Position numbers and translations under genes: made by a program. A DNA stretch of 64,000 bases from Aliikangiella marina (GTDB taxonomy: Bacteria > Pseudomonadota > Gammaproteobacteria > Enterobacterales > Kangiellaceae), in assembly GCF_007004765.1 (NCBI RefSeq), contig NZ_VIKR01000002.1, positions 1,178,001 to 1,242,000 on the forward strand. The letters are read 5' to 3'. Numbering within the stretch: the stretch's first letter is position 1; each line of letters starts with the position of its first letter. Below, in pieces: positions 19,569 to 29,649 of this stretch. The notes beneath the pieces were generated by a model. The model did not search any database and was not told the DNA's origin. It saw only the letters and a program-made list of their open reading frames with translations.

Positions 19569-20204
19569 ATGAACGCTTTCAAAACCTTTATATTGATTTT
19601 ACTAGTAGTGCTAAGTTCAAAGGGCTTTGCTTATACCGATTCAGATGCAATCCAAAAGCTATTCAAAGAATACAAAGCATTAATCACTAAAAATGATCCG
19701 ACGACGATTGATAGGATTTCACAAGAGACTATCAAATATTTTGGTCATACGCTTGAGTTGGTTAAGTATGCGACTAAACAAGAGTTGCTTGATGCGAGTT
19801 TGTTGGAACACTCAAATGCTATTCTCTATCGGCACGTTTTACCCAAAAATAAGCTAGCCAATATTACGCCGCAAGCATTATTTCAGTTCTCGGTTATCAA
19901 TGGGTTTTCGGGAGAGGGTAACTATTCGAGGATGGCGATTAGTCATGTTGTGGTTGATGATAAGAAAGCCTTCGCTAACATGACCTTTGATGGGCGAGGA
20001 ATACCCAATCGTTTTTATTTTAAAAAGGAAGCAGGCGAATGGAAGGTCGATTTGATTGCAATGTTACTGGACTCTGAACGATTTCTCGAGTTTGAATTTA
20101 AGAAAAATAAAGTACCAAAGTCAGACTTTGTTTTGGGGTATATCAAGTATGTCACTCAGACGCCGGTGCCAAATGAAATCTACATTCCGCCCTTTCAAAA
20201 ATAA
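19569..20204 (+). CDS. Secreted protein of unknown function
   Basis: 211 residues. The signal peptide is visible (MNAFKTFILILLVVLSSKGFAYT, cleavage probably after FA). The mature part mixes helix and strand: an N-terminal helix (DAIQKLFKEYKALITKNDPTTIDRI), then strands such as NYSRMAISHVVVDDKKAFANMTFDG and NRFYFKKEAGEWKVDLIAML. The latter resembles the last strands of NTF2-like folds (EAGEWKVD). The family is not recognised. The C-terminus is Pro-rich (TPVPNEIYIPPFQK). It lies between the MarR gene and the CBS gene on the same strand. Confidence 0.65.
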   Translation: MNAFKTFILILLVVLSSKGFAYTDSDAIQKLFKEYKALITKNDPTTIDRISQETIKYFGHTLELVKYATKQELLDASLLEHSNAILYRHVLPKNKLANITPQALFQFSVINGFSGEGNYSRMAISHVVVDDKKAFANMTFDGRGIPNRFYFKKEAGEWKVDLIAMLLDSERFLEFEFKKNKVPKSDFVLGYIKYVTQTPVPNEIYIPPFQK

Positions 20205-20283
20205 GCGATAATTGTGCACATTTTCTGGCAGCATTGCGTTTATGTTCTAACCTTAATATAAGAGGTTGTGTCGAGGAATAGCA

Positions 20284-20700
20284 TTGAAAGTAACAGCTTT
20301 AATGAGTACAGAGGTTGTCTCTGTCGAATTGGATGATTCGCTTAAAGAAATAAAATCAATTTTTGATGAAAAAGGATTCCATCATCTACTAGTTGTTGAG
20401 TCAGGCAAATTGCTGGGAATCATTTCGGATAGAGATTTATTTTTATCTTTGAGCCCGAAAGTAGGCACCAATGCGGCGAGTAAAAGTGATCTAGCGACCT
20501 TGCAAAAAAGAGCCCATCAAATCATGTCCCATGATCCCGTGACCCTCAAACAAGACTCCCTCATTCAAGAAGCTATCAAGCTATTCAATCAAGAAGATAT
20601 TTCGTGTATTCCGATTGTTGATAATGAAAAAAGGCCTGTTGGTATTTTGTCTTGGCGAGATATTATGCGTAAGCTAGGTGAGCTTTATCAACAGTCCTGA
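20284..20700 (+). CDS. CBS-domain pair protein
   Basis: A 138-residue stand-alone pair of CBS domains: first VTALMSTEVVSVELDDSLKEI...HHLLVVESGKLLGIISDRDL, second AHQIMSHDPVTLKQDSLIQEAIKLF...SCIPIVDNEKRPVGILSWRDIMRKL. Such modules bind adenine nucleotides and act as sensors of energy state. The TTG at 20284 is chosen as start because GAGGA at 20272-20276 is at the correct distance; a TTG at 20266 would be only an upstream extension. The last codons (YQQS) and the stop fall inside a 20-bp tandem repeat that continues beyond the gene. Confidence 0.85.
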   Translation: MKVTALMSTEVVSVELDDSLKEIKSIFDEKGFHHLLVVESGKLLGIISDRDLFLSLSPKVGTNAASKSDLATLQKRAHQIMSHDPVTLKQDSLIQEAIKLFNQEDISCIPIVDNEKRPVGILSWRDIMRKLGELYQQS

Positions 20701-20780
20701 ACTAATATCAACAGTCTTGAACTAATATCAACAGTCTTGAACTAATATCAACAGTCTTGAACTAATATCAATAGTCCTGA
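20687..20780. repeat. 20-bp tandem repeat spanning the CBS gene stop codon
   Basis: Nearly five copies of a 20-bp unit (phase ACTAATATCAACAGTCTTGA). One partial copy overlaps the gene end (20687-20700); four full copies follow at 20701-20720, 20721-20740, 20741-20760 and 20761-20780. Copies 20701-20760 are identical; the outer ones carry one or two substitutions (TCCTGA instead of TCTTGA, TCAATAGT). More degenerate traces follow to about 20812. The unit includes the gene's own stop (TGA in frame), so each copy repeats the Tyr-Gln-Gln-Ser-stop sequence. The rest of the gap to ppc (20813-21032) shows no gene. Confidence 0.95.
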
Positions 20781-21032
20781 ACCAACAGACCGTAAACTAA
20801 AAGTCCTGAGATAGTAGTTTGGTAACAGCAAACCCAAACCAGTGGCCCAGAATCAATAATCCTATTCGCGTTAATTAAGCAACAAATCGACACTCAATTC
20901 GATCAAATTGTTCAAAGTGGTCTGATGACTTTAGCAAATTATCTCATATAAATACTAAGTATCAGACTTATCGTAGCGGATGTGATTTAATTTTTAATTC
21001 CATAACTTCTAATCTAAAAGTCCCTATAAAGA

Positions 21033-23654
21033 ATGAACCAAGAATTATCCTATGACGGGTTGAGAGAGAGAGTACGCTTATTGGGCGATATGTTAGGTGA
21101 TACGATAAAGCATAGCCTTGGTGAAGATTGGCTCGAGACAATTGAGAATATTCGAGTATTGGGCAAATCAGCAACCGAAGAGAATCAAGAGTCAGTCCAA
21201 AAGCAATTGGAAGTCTTATTCGCAGCAATGAATAACGATGAACTTTCTCGTGTCGTGAGTGCCTTTTCGCAGTTCTTAAATTTGGCTAATATCGCCGAAG
21301 AACAGTATACCGTTGCTCACTATCAAGGAAATCCAGTTAATGACTATTTGAAAAGACTTAAGGAAGAGGGAGTCGATGGTGAGGTTTTACGACAAAAGGT
21401 GAATCAACTTAGTATCGATTTAGTACTAACGGCTCACCCGACAGAAGTTACGCGACGCACGCTAATCAATAAATATCGAGAACTGGCTGACCAGTTACAA
21501 CAGCTTGATGTCAATCAGGCGCTTGCTAATGATGTCACTCATGTTGAACGGCGTATTGCAGAACTCATCACTCAAGCTTGGCATACGCATAAAATTCGAG
21601 AGAGTCGGCCCACGCCAATTGATGAGGCTAAATGGGGTTTTTCGGTTATCGAACATAGTTTGTGGGAGGCGCTTCCTCAGTATGTTCGAGAATTAGAAGA
21701 TGCCTTAAAGCAGAGTTTTGACATCGAACTACCCCTTGATGCTCGCCCTTTGAAAATGACCTCCTGGATGGGGGGAGATAGAGATGGAAACCCTCGGGTT
21801 ACCGCAAAGGTAACCGAGCAAGTTCTCTTAATGTCTAAATGGCGCTCTGCCGATCTTTTTATTGGTGATTTAGATAACTTAGCAAATGAGCTATCGGTAT
21901 CAGTTGCGAGCGACTCATTGATTAAGCTAGCAGGCGGAAACCAAAAAGAACCTTATCGTGTTGTCATGCGTAATTTGCGTGACCAGTTAGTGGAAATCAG
22001 AGAAAAAATTTCTGAGAAAATATTAGGTAAAAATATTCACCCAGCTGAATGTGCCTTTAGCGACGAACAGTTGATAAAACCATTACTAGCGAGTTATGAG
22101 AGCCTCCAAGCCTGTGGCTTACAGATTATTGCGAATGGCGCGCTCAAAGATACCTTATTGCGAGCTTATTGCTTTGGAACAAGTTTAATCAAACTGGACA
22201 TTCGCCAGGACAGCGAGCGGCATGAAGAAGTAATCAACGAAGTTACCCGTTATTTAGGTTTAGGCGATTATTCCCAATGGCGAGAACAGGAAAAGCTGAC
22301 ATTTTTGAGAAAAGAACTCGTTGAAAAACGCCCTCTATTTCCACGCCGTTGGCAACCTAGTGAGTCGGTACAAGAAGTACTCGATACAATGCAGGTGATT
22401 GCTAACAATGATGCGACGAGTTTTGGTATTTACGTTGTTTCAATGGCTCGTTCTGCTTCCGATGTTTTGGCCGTACAACTATTGTTAAAAGAAGCAGGTG
22501 TTGATTGGCCGATGCCTGTTGCGCCGTTGTTTGAGACCCTAGATGATTTAAATAATGCCGAATTTGCGACTCGCCAGTTGCTCGATATTGATTGGTATCG
22601 GGAATATATTGAAGGTCGTCAGTTCGTGATGATCGGTTATTCTGATAGTGCCAAAGACGCGGGGGTATTGTCTGCAGCTTGGGCTCAATATCGAGCGCAA
22701 GAAAGTTTGGTAGCCCTAGCAAAAGAGTTTGGCGTTACTTTAACGCTTTTCCATGGACGCGGCGGTACAATCGGCCGGGGCGGTGGTCCAGCGCATGATG
22801 CAATTCTTTCTCAGCCGCCCGGAAGCGTTGATGGCGGGTTTCGTGTGACAGAACAAGGCGAGACGATTCGTTATAAATTTGGTATGCCGGAATTGGCGGT
22901 TCGCAGTCTTAGCCTTTATACGAGTGCTATTTTGGAGGCATTGATTACACCGCCGCCAGAACCAAAGCTGGAATGGCGAGAAATGATGACACAGTTAAGT
23001 GGTCGTGCAACTGAAATCTATCGAGGGGTCGTGCGTCACAATCCTGATTTTGTTCCCTATTTTCGCCAAACGACACCAGAGCAAGAGTTGGCGAGCCTAC
23101 CTTTGGGTAGCCGCCCAGCTAAACGAAAACCAGAGGGCGGAGTGGAGAGCTTGAGAGCGATCCCTTGGATATTCGCCTGGTCTCAAAACAGGTTAGTTCT
23201 GCCATCTTGGCTAGGTGCAATGGAATCAATTGCTGGGGCAATCGAAGGGTTTGGCAAAGATACTTTAGAGCAAATGCGACAGCAATGGCCATTTTTTAGA
23301 AGTCGTTTAGCGATGCTGGAGATGGTGTTTAGCAAATCCGACCCTCACTTGTCCGCAGCATACGACAAGCATTTAGTCGATAAAGATAAACAGGCTTTCG
23401 GAGAGAAACTGCGCGATCAATTGGCCAAGGATAAACAAACATTACTGTCACTCAGTCAGATTGATCATATGATGCAATTTGATCCATGGAACCGAAATAG
23501 TATAACAATGCGCATGCCCTATTTATTACCACTTCACATGGTGCAGATAGAACTGCTTAAGCGTACGCGAGCGAACCCAGATGACAAAAACTTGCAAATG
23601 ACGTTAATGATGACAATTGCTGGAATCGCGGCGGGAATGCGAAATACCGGTTAA
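21033..23654 (+). CDS. ppc: Phosphoenolpyruvate carboxylase
   Basis: Carboxylates PEP to oxaloacetate, refilling the TCA cycle. The 873 residues are of usual length. Motifs: catalytic His in VLTAHPTEVTRRTLI, MGGDRDGNPRV, GYSDSAKDAGVLSAAWAQY, FHGRGGTIGRGGGPAHDAIL, QPPGSVDGGFRVTEQGE, the helix TELAVRSL-type region, and the C-terminal GIAAGMRNTG that reaches the active site. All are intact. The ATG at 21033 begins MNQELSYDGLRERVRLLG, matching the conserved N-terminus. It is transcribed alone in this stretch; a malic enzyme at 28342 acts in the opposite direction at the C3/C4 node. Confidence 0.97.
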   Translation: MNQELSYDGLRERVRLLGDMLGDTIKHSLGEDWLETIENIRVLGKSATEENQESVQKQLEVLFAAMNNDELSRVVSAFSQFLNLANIAEEQYTVAHYQGNPVNDYLKRLKEEGVDGEVLRQKVNQLSIDLVLTAHPTEVTRRTLINKYRELADQLQQLDVNQALANDVTHVERRIAELITQAWHTHKIRESRPTPIDEAKWGFSVIEHSLWEALPQYVRELEDALKQSFDIELPLDARPLKMTSWMGGDRDGNPRVTAKVTEQVLLMSKWRSADLFIGDLDNLANELSVSVASDSLIKLAGGNQKEPYRVVMRNLRDQLVEIREKISEKILGKNIHPAECAFSDEQLIKPLLASYESLQACGLQIIANGALKDTLLRAYCFGTSLIKLDIRQDSERHEEVINEVTRYLGLGDYSQWREQEKLTFLRKELVEKRPLFPRRWQPSESVQEVLDTMQVIANNDATSFGIYVVSMARSASDVLAVQLLLKEAGVDWPMPVAPLFETLDDLNNAEFATRQLLDIDWYREYIEGRQFVMIGYSDSAKDAGVLSAAWAQYRAQESLVALAKEFGVTLTLFHGRGGTIGRGGGPAHDAILSQPPGSVDGGFRVTEQGETIRYKFGMPELAVRSLSLYTSAILEALITPPPEPKLEWREMMTQLSGRATEIYRGVVRHNPDFVPYFRQTTPEQELASLPLGSRPAKRKPEGGVESLRAIPWIFAWSQNRLVLPSWLGAMESIAGAIEGFGKDTLEQMRQQWPFFRSRLAMLEMVFSKSDPHLSAAYDKHLVDKDKQAFGEKLRDQLAKDKQTLLSLSQIDHMMQFDPWNRNSITMRMPYLLPLHMVQIELLKRTRANPDDKNLQMTLMMTIAGIAAGMRNTG

Positions 23655-23813
23655 TCTACTTTTGTAGATGCGGTTTGAGATATTAAGTTTTCTAAACCAA
23701 AAATTTGCTCGCAAAGCTCGATAAGTGCGCAATTAAAAACTCAAGAATTGGCTTAAAAAACGAGAATACGTTATGCTTTTATTTATAACGCTTTCAAAAT
23801 TTAAGGACAATTC

Positions 23814-24641
23814 TTGAGGCTGCAAAAATCCAATCTTTTAGTTTTAATAATTATTTCTATTTCATCAATAGCTAAAGCCAATGCGCAAGCTGTTACGCGC
23901 GATAGCATCCAGGCTGATTCTAATAGTCAACATTGTGAGCTGGTGTATGGATGGGCAGAATGGCCACCACTTCAATACTTTAAAACGAACCGAGAAATAG
24001 CTGGCATTCAAACTGAGATGGTGCGAACACTTGCCGAAGATCTAAATTGCAATATAACGTTTTTTAAAAGTGACTGGAGCAATATCGTTGAGCTTATAAA
24101 AATTGGCGAAGTCGACTTTACAGCGAATGCAACACCGACAGAAACTCGAAAGCAATTTGCGCTATTTTCTGATGTCTATCGTAAAGATTCTTATGGCATT
24201 TGGGTGAAAGCAGAAAGTTTTGCTCAATATAAAAATATGAGTATCGATGAACTCAAGCGTTCGGGGTTTAAGTTAGGGATGACAAGGAGTCATTTTTATA
24301 GCGAAGCGCTAGATAACTGGCAGCATGATAAGGAATACTCGAAGAATATTATTTATGGTGATTCATCGGCGATCAGTATGCAACGATTAATCGAGGGACA
24401 AGTTAACGGTTGCGTTGAGGATCCACTTATCGTTGGCTACAAAAAACGCATTAAAGTTATTACTGCGGATATTGCTCGATTACCCATTAATATTTTTGGT
24501 CACGATGTCGCTTTAATGTTTAGTAAAAAATCGGTCTCACCAGAAACGGTGATAAAATTTAATGAGGCTTTAGCGAGGCTGAAAAAATCAGGAAAATACA
24601 ATTCAATTTGGTTAGACCCTAAATATCAGTCAGAAGATTGA
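23814..24641 (+). CDS. Periplasmic solute-binding protein, family 3
   Basis: A 275-residue exported protein. The start is TTG at 23814 with AAGGA at proper distance upstream. The signal peptide is hydrophobic (LLVLIIISISSIAKANAQA). The mature part follows the SBP_bac_3 pattern: ELVYGWAEWPPLQYF, NREIAGIQTEMVRTLAEDLNC, GEVDFTANATPTETRKQFALFSDVYRKDSYGIW, and the C-terminal FNEALARLKKSGKYNSIW. It could bind an amino acid or another small ligand. No transporter permease or ATPase is adjacent, so it may be an orphan or act as a sensor input. Convergent with the GGDEF/EAL gene next door. Confidence 0.85.
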   Translation: MRLQKSNLLVLIIISISSIAKANAQAVTRDSIQADSNSQHCELVYGWAEWPPLQYFKTNREIAGIQTEMVRTLAEDLNCNITFFKSDWSNIVELIKIGEVDFTANATPTETRKQFALFSDVYRKDSYGIWVKAESFAQYKNMSIDELKRSGFKLGMTRSHFYSEALDNWQHDKEYSKNIIYGDSSAISMQRLIEGQVNGCVEDPLIVGYKKRIKVITADIARLPINIFGHDVALMFSKKSVSPETVIKFNEALARLKKSGKYNSIWLDPKYQSED

Positions 24642-24743
24642 AATGGATGTTGTGCTAATCAGCCGTACTTTGGTTGACGCTTTTTAATATAAAATATTTG
24701 TTATTCTGGTGTGAATCTTTATCAAATAATTGAGGCGTATCGT

Positions 24744-26840
24744 TCATTTTTTCTTTAAACTATCTAATAAAAAATGTTTAAATTTTTCTCTATCGATAGC
24801 GGGACTATACAAGAATCCCTGGAATGAGTGACAGCCAAACTCAACTAATCTATCTCGTTGCATTTCTGATTCTACACCTTCTGCAATAACGGCAAGGCCC
24901 AGGCTGTTCGCTAAAGCGACCACTGTTTTGGCAATCTCGGCATCATTTTTATCGTCGAGCAAGTCTCTAACAAAAGATTGATCGATTTTTAGCTGGTCAA
25001 GTGGGAGTCTTTGAAGATAGGCGAGTGAAGAATAGCCCGTTCCGAAATCATCAAGTGAGAAACTAATACCAAATTCTTTTAACTGATTCATCTTGCTTTT
25101 CGCTTCAGAAATATTTTTTACCAATAGGCTTTCTGTTAGTTCTAATTTTATTTGACGAGGATTAATTGAGTATTGACTAATGATACTTTGAACATCTGTC
25201 ACAAACTCTTCCGAGAACAATTGGTTGGCGCTGATATTGACTGCGAGTTTAAAGTCGTTACCAATACCAAGAGAAGACCATTCCTCGAGAGCAGAGCAAG
25301 CTTCATGTAGGACCCATTTCCCGATTTCGATAATCATTCCTGATTCTTCAGCAATTGGAATGAATTCTCCAGGGGAAATGTCACCTAGTGCTTGGCTCTT
25401 CCATCGAATTAATGCTTCGGCCCCCTCAATACTGTTATCCACTTTAATTTGAGGTTGAAAATACACGCTAAACTCATGGTTATTCAGGCTATTGCTCAGT
25501 ACTTTTTCTACGGTAACACGCCGTTGTAAATCTTTTTGCATTTGCGGATCGAAAAAGTGGAGTGTATTTCTGCCAGAACCTTTTGCTTTGTACATGGCGA
25601 GGTCGGCTTGTCTGAGTATACTGCTAGGATCTTTGTCGGCACCACGAAACAGAGTCACACCAATACTAATGCCAATTTGTTGCAAGCCAATGCTTAGTTC
25701 AAATGGTTTTTCCAGTAATGCTAATAACTTTTTACAGAGTCGTCTCGCCATTAGCACTGCTTGAGTTTCTTTGGTGGAAAGGTTGCTCAATATAATTATA
25801 AACTCATCTCCACCAAATCGACCGATAGTATCTGATTCTCGCAGCGCAGTTTGAAGTCTATTAGCGACTTGGATAATTAGTTCATCGCCGACGTCATGCC
25901 CCGCGGTATCATTAACTAATTTAAAATGATCCATGTCTAGAAAGAGTAACGCGCCGAAATGCTGAGTACGGCTACTTGCGGCTAAAAGTTGGCTGAGTCT
26001 ATCTTGTATCAGCGTTCGATTAGGAATACCGGTAAGCTGGTCGTAAAGCGCTAAGTTACGCGCTTTTTCTTCGGCTTGTTTGCGCTCAGTGATATCAATA
26101 TTGACGCCAATCATTTGGGTTGCTTTACCCAAATCATCAAAGAAAATTTGTGCTTTAGCCAGCACATGGCGGATGTCTCCGTTAGGCCGAACCACTCTAA
26201 ATTCAGAATCAAAAGGTATTCGATCATTGATGGCAAGTTTAAGCTCTTCCTCTGCTCGCCCAATGTCTTCGTGATGGACGCCTTTAACCCAAGTTTCGTA
26301 TGCACCGACAAAATTTGCTTCATCAACTCCGTAAATACGATACATCCACTGATCCCAAATCAATGTGTCCGATTTCAGATCAAGCTCCCAAATACCGATC
26401 TGGCCGGCATCTGCGGCGATAGCTAAACGTTTTTTGCTTGCGCGGAGCTCAGTATCACCAACAAATCGTTCGTGATAAATACAAACATATCGTTGATTTT
26501 CAATGACAATCGGAACGGCTCTCATTAAAAACCAGCGAGTTTCGAAAGGAGAGTGGCAAGGGTATTCGAGTGGCGGAAATGAACCTTGTCCGTTTAACAT
26601 CAGCTCGAGTGACGCCAAAATATTAGTGCATTGAGCGTCGCCGTCGTTACTCGCTTTTCTGCAAACAGAGAGATAATTGACGCCAATCCAGTCGGATGTC
26701 GGGGCATCGTTTTCCAGGCCAAACTTAACCCACGCCTCGTTAGCATAGACGATAGTTCCGCTTTCGTTTATGACTGCAATATGGGCAGTTGAATGCTCTA
26801 CTACAGAACTAAACAAGTTGATGTTTGGGCTCTGTGACAA
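24744..26840 (-). CDS. PAS-PAS-GGDEF-EAL cyclic-di-GMP protein
   Basis: A 698-residue cytoplasmic signalling protein. Two PAS-type domains (about residues 10-130 and 140-255, the second a PAS_3/PAC with VNIDITERKQAEE at its end) precede a GGDEF domain (RFGGDEFIIIL near residue 348, with RESD inhibitory site just before). An EAL domain follows (EALIRWKS, TESLLVKN, DDFGTGYSSLAYLQRLPLDQLKIDQSFV). Both enzymatic motifs look intact, so it may make and break c-di-GMP. The start is a TTG at 26840 without a strong ribosome binding site; an unrecognised upstream start is possible. No membrane segment is visible. Confidence 0.9.
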   Translation of the reverse strand: MSQSPNINLFSSVVEHSTAHIAVINESGTIVYANEAWVKFGLENDAPTSDWIGVNYLSVCRKASNDGDAQCTNILASLELMLNGQGSFPPLEYPCHSPFETRWFLMRAVPIVIENQRYVCIYHERFVGDTELRASKKRLAIAADAGQIGIWELDLKSDTLIWDQWMYRIYGVDEANFVGAYETWVKGVHHEDIGRAEEELKLAINDRIPFDSEFRVVRPNGDIRHVLAKAQIFFDDLGKATQMIGVNIDITERKQAEEKARNLALYDQLTGIPNRTLIQDRLSQLLAASSRTQHFGALLFLDMDHFKLVNDTAGHDVGDELIIQVANRLQTALRESDTIGRFGGDEFIIILSNLSTKETQAVLMARRLCKKLLALLEKPFELSIGLQQIGISIGVTLFRGADKDPSSILRQADLAMYKAKGSGRNTLHFFDPQMQKDLQRRVTVEKVLSNSLNNHEFSVYFQPQIKVDNSIEGAEALIRWKSQALGDISPGEFIPIAEESGMIIEIGKWVLHEACSALEEWSSLGIGNDFKLAVNISANQLFSEEFVTDVQSIISQYSINPRQIKLELTESLLVKNISEAKSKMNQLKEFGISFSLDDFGTGYSSLAYLQRLPLDQLKIDQSFVRDLLDDKNDAEIAKTVVALANSLGLAVIAEGVESEMQRDRLVEFGCHSFQGFLYSPAIDREKFKHFLLDSLKKK

Positions 26841-27016
26841 TCACGCTCTCGCAAATATAGGGGTATCCTCAAGAATAGCCTAGAACGCTTGCTTTTGCCG
26901 GTTTAAAGTTAACACCTAGTAATCTTCTTTGGGTGTTAGTTCGATGAAAAACATGAATATCTTTAGTCACCTATTCAATCTTGGACTTTAAATAGGAAAA
27001 GGCCTATTAAATGAAA

Positions 27017-28057
27017 CTACTTATTTTGTTTTAAGCGCTTAGAAAACCGTTTAAATTCCTTGCTAAATTGACGGTCAACAAAGGATTTTGACTGTATTTC
27101 TTCGAGTATAACTTTAGCTTGCTTGCTATTTCCCTCACGCCAATGTATTTGCGCGATGCGAAGTTTTGCCCAGTACAACTCAGGAAGTTTTTCTTGTTGA
27201 GGATAAGTAATATAAGTCTTGAGAGCATATATCCCCATTTTTGATTGGAGGCCACTAATCGCCGAAGTTTTGCCGACTTGATAAAGTGACATTAATTTTT
27301 CTGACAAAGAGGCGCTTGTCGACCATTCGGTACTTTCCTTGGCGTTCAACTTAATGTTCACTATCGGTAACAAAAGTTCAAAGACTACTTGGTAGTTTTT
27401 GACTTGTTGATAAGCATAGACAAGTCTCAGGCGGTGATTAATTGAATCTGGCAAGTTTTCAAGCACTTGTTGATGGACGGCATTGATGCCTTTGATATCT
27501 TCTTTTTGTTGATAGATGCTAAGTTCTGCGAGCAGACCTTCACCGATGTCGAGTAATTTGATTTGGTGACTTAAAGCAAGAGACTTTTTGAGAGAACCGC
27601 CCGCAATACTCGGGGCAAACAAATAAAAACGTTGCAAACCAATTAATGAAGGTAAGTGGTTTTTATCTAAAGCCAGTGCTTGTTGAAAACTTTTTTCGGC
27701 GGTCTTAGCGTATCCTGGCGCAAATAGAAAAGACGCTTCACTAGCCAATCGACTTGAGGTCCTCGCTAGCCAATAGTATTCATCTGGATTATTAGGGGGG
27801 TACTCGAGCGCTTTTTTGAAAAAATGTTCAGCTTGTTCAGTGTTATCGCTGTCAAAATTAATTCGTCCCAAATAGTAAAGACAATCCTGAAATGCAGAGA
27901 GTTCTGTTTTTACAGACTGACAGTACGTTTTTATCGCGGAGAAGTTTTTAGCTTTAAAGTTTTTTTGCAGCAAGGTACCTGTCGTCTCATTGGCAGATGT
28001 AGATGAGCTGAATACAATTATTGCGATCGAAATTGACAACCAATATTGTATCGTCAT
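27017..28057 (-). CDS. Exported TPR-repeat protein
   Basis: A 346-residue protein with a signal peptide (MTIQYWLSISIAIIVFSSSTSA). The ATG at 28057 is preferred because GGAG lies six bases upstream; the ATG at 28069 is 12 bases earlier and has no such site. Several tetratricopeptide units can be read (CLYYLGRINFDSDNTEQAEHFFKKALEYPP, YAKTAEKSFQQALALDKNHLP). It is therefore probably a periplasmic scaffold. The function is not known. Transcribed divergently from the malic enzyme gene with about 280 bases between. Confidence 0.75.
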   Translation of the reverse strand: MTIQYWLSISIAIIVFSSSTSANETTGTLLQKNFKAKNFSAIKTYCQSVKTELSAFQDCLYYLGRINFDSDNTEQAEHFFKKALEYPPNNPDEYYWLARTSSRLASEASFLFAPGYAKTAEKSFQQALALDKNHLPSLIGLQRFYLFAPSIAGGSLKKSLALSHQIKLLDIGEGLLAELSIYQQKEDIKGINAVHQQVLENLPDSINHRLRLVYAYQQVKNYQVVFELLLPIVNIKLNAKESTEWSTSASLSEKLMSLYQVGKTSAISGLQSKMGIYALKTYITYPQQEKLPELYWAKLRIAQIHWREGNSKQAKVILEEIQSKSFVDRQFSKEFKRFSKRLKQNK

Positions 28058-28341
28058 AAATGACTCCATTATTAAAGTTAGTGATTATTTTAAGGATTGT
28101 GCGCGAATATATTAGTGCCGTAAGTCATTGTTTAAAATCATGACTTTTGACCTATTCACACGACTTGGTGTTAGGAGACTCTGCTGAACGATCAATCAGT
28201 CAATGACCATATAGCAGACAATTCATGAGCTTCTTGTGGGGGGAATGAATAAAAATAATTTTTAATTGGTTGTGTACTTGGCTATCTTTGTTAAGCTTTC
28301 ATTAATAACGGACTAATTGTTAAACTTTAGATAGAAAACTT

Positions 28342-29649
28342 ATGAAAATTGTTGAAATTTTGCTCGTCGAAGCCCCTCATCAACCCGGTAATATGGCGAA
28401 AGTGCTCACAATCATCGGTGATATGGGTATTACCGTCGAAGGGTTAAATGCCATACGTCGATTGTATAAGGACACGGTATGGGAATTAACCATAGAATAT
28501 GATGATTCTTTAGATATGCAAGTGCTTGTGGATCAAATCAATGCGTTACCAGAAACAAAAGTGGTGGGTAAATCTGATCGCGTTTTTAATCGACATAAAG
28601 GTGGCAAGATCAAAACTCAGTCTAGTATTGAAATAAATTCACTGGAGGTTTTACGAGATGTCTACACTCCCGGTGTGGCGAGGGTGTGTCAAGCCATAAA
28701 AGCCGCACCAGAAAAGATAAAGGAATATACCAATATTCAAAATACGGTCGCTATAGTGACTGATGGAACGGCAATCTTAGGTTTGGGCGATATTGGACCT
28801 GAAGCAGGTCTGCCGGTTATGGAAGGTAAGGCTGCGATATTTTCTGAGTTGGCGGATATTTCTGGCGTGCCAATACTATTAAAAGAGAAAGATCCATTGC
28901 GTATTATCGAGACTGTCGAATCAATCTCTTCCTCTTTTGGGGCTATTCTTCTGGAAGATATCAAGGCTCCCGAGTGTTTTCAAATTGAAGCGGAATTAGT
29001 CCAGCGTCTGGATAAACCGGTATTTCATGACGACCAGCATGGTACCGCTATAGTAACGCTTGCTGCGCTTTTGACTGCGACCAAGCGAGTCGGCATGTGT
29101 ATTAAAGAAAAGACTTTTGGTCAAATTGGTCTTGGCGCAGCAGGCATGGGGATCTGTAGTCTGCTTTTGGAATATGGTGTCAAAGAAGTACTTGGTGCGG
29201 ATATCAATGAGAAAGCAAAAAAGAAACTCCGTGGTGATGGAGGAACTCCGGTATCGCTGGAAGAACTGATGCAAAAAGCCGATATCGTCGTCGCGACAAC
29301 TGGGGTGAAGGGCTTAATTAAACCTGAAATGGTAAGAGAGGGCCAGATCATTATGGCGCTTACTAATCCCGATCCAGAAATAGAGCCTGATGTTGCGTTA
29401 GAGCATGGTGCCGCTTTTGCTACAGATGGTAAAACAGTCAACAATATGCTGGCTTTCCCAGGGTTGTTCAGAGGAACACTCGATGCCGGCGTGACTAATA
29501 TTACTCACCAGATGAAAATTGCTGCCGCGGAGACGCTTTCGAGTTTAGCAAAGGAAGATGCTCTGGTACCTTCAGCGCTCAACAAAGAGGCCCATCGAGC
29601 AGTCGCTGAAGCGGTTTATGATTCGGCGTTAAAACAAAAGCAATACTAA
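28342..29649 (+). CDS. NAD(P)-dependent malic enzyme with N-terminal ACT domain
   Basis: Oxidatively decarboxylates malate to pyruvate. 435 residues. The N-terminal ~80 residues are an ACT-type ligand-binding domain (VEILLVEAPHQPGNMAKVLTIIGDMGITVEGLNA), then the malic domain (VYTPGVARVCQAI, AIVTDGTAILGLGDIGPEAGLPVMEGKA, DDQHGTAIV) and the NAD-binding domain (GQIGLGAAGMGICSLLL). ACT fusion is known in some bacterial malic enzymes and suggests amino-acid or similar feedback, though the ligand is not deducible. Together with PEP carboxylase (21033) it forms the C3/C4 node. A hairpin terminator follows. Confidence 0.93.
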   Translation: MKIVEILLVEAPHQPGNMAKVLTIIGDMGITVEGLNAIRRLYKDTVWELTIEYDDSLDMQVLVDQINALPETKVVGKSDRVFNRHKGGKIKTQSSIEINSLEVLRDVYTPGVARVCQAIKAAPEKIKEYTNIQNTVAIVTDGTAILGLGDIGPEAGLPVMEGKAAIFSELADISGVPILLKEKDPLRIIETVESISSSFGAILLEDIKAPECFQIEAELVQRLDKPVFHDDQHGTAIVTLAALLTATKRVGMCIKEKTFGQIGLGAAGMGICSLLLEYGVKEVLGADINEKAKKKLRGDGGTPVSLEELMQKADIVVATTGVKGLIKPEMVREGQIIMALTNPDPEIEPDVALEHGAAFATDGKTVNNMLAFPGLFRGTLDAGVTNITHQMKIAAAETLSSLAKEDALVPSALNKEAHRAVAEAVYDSALKQKQY

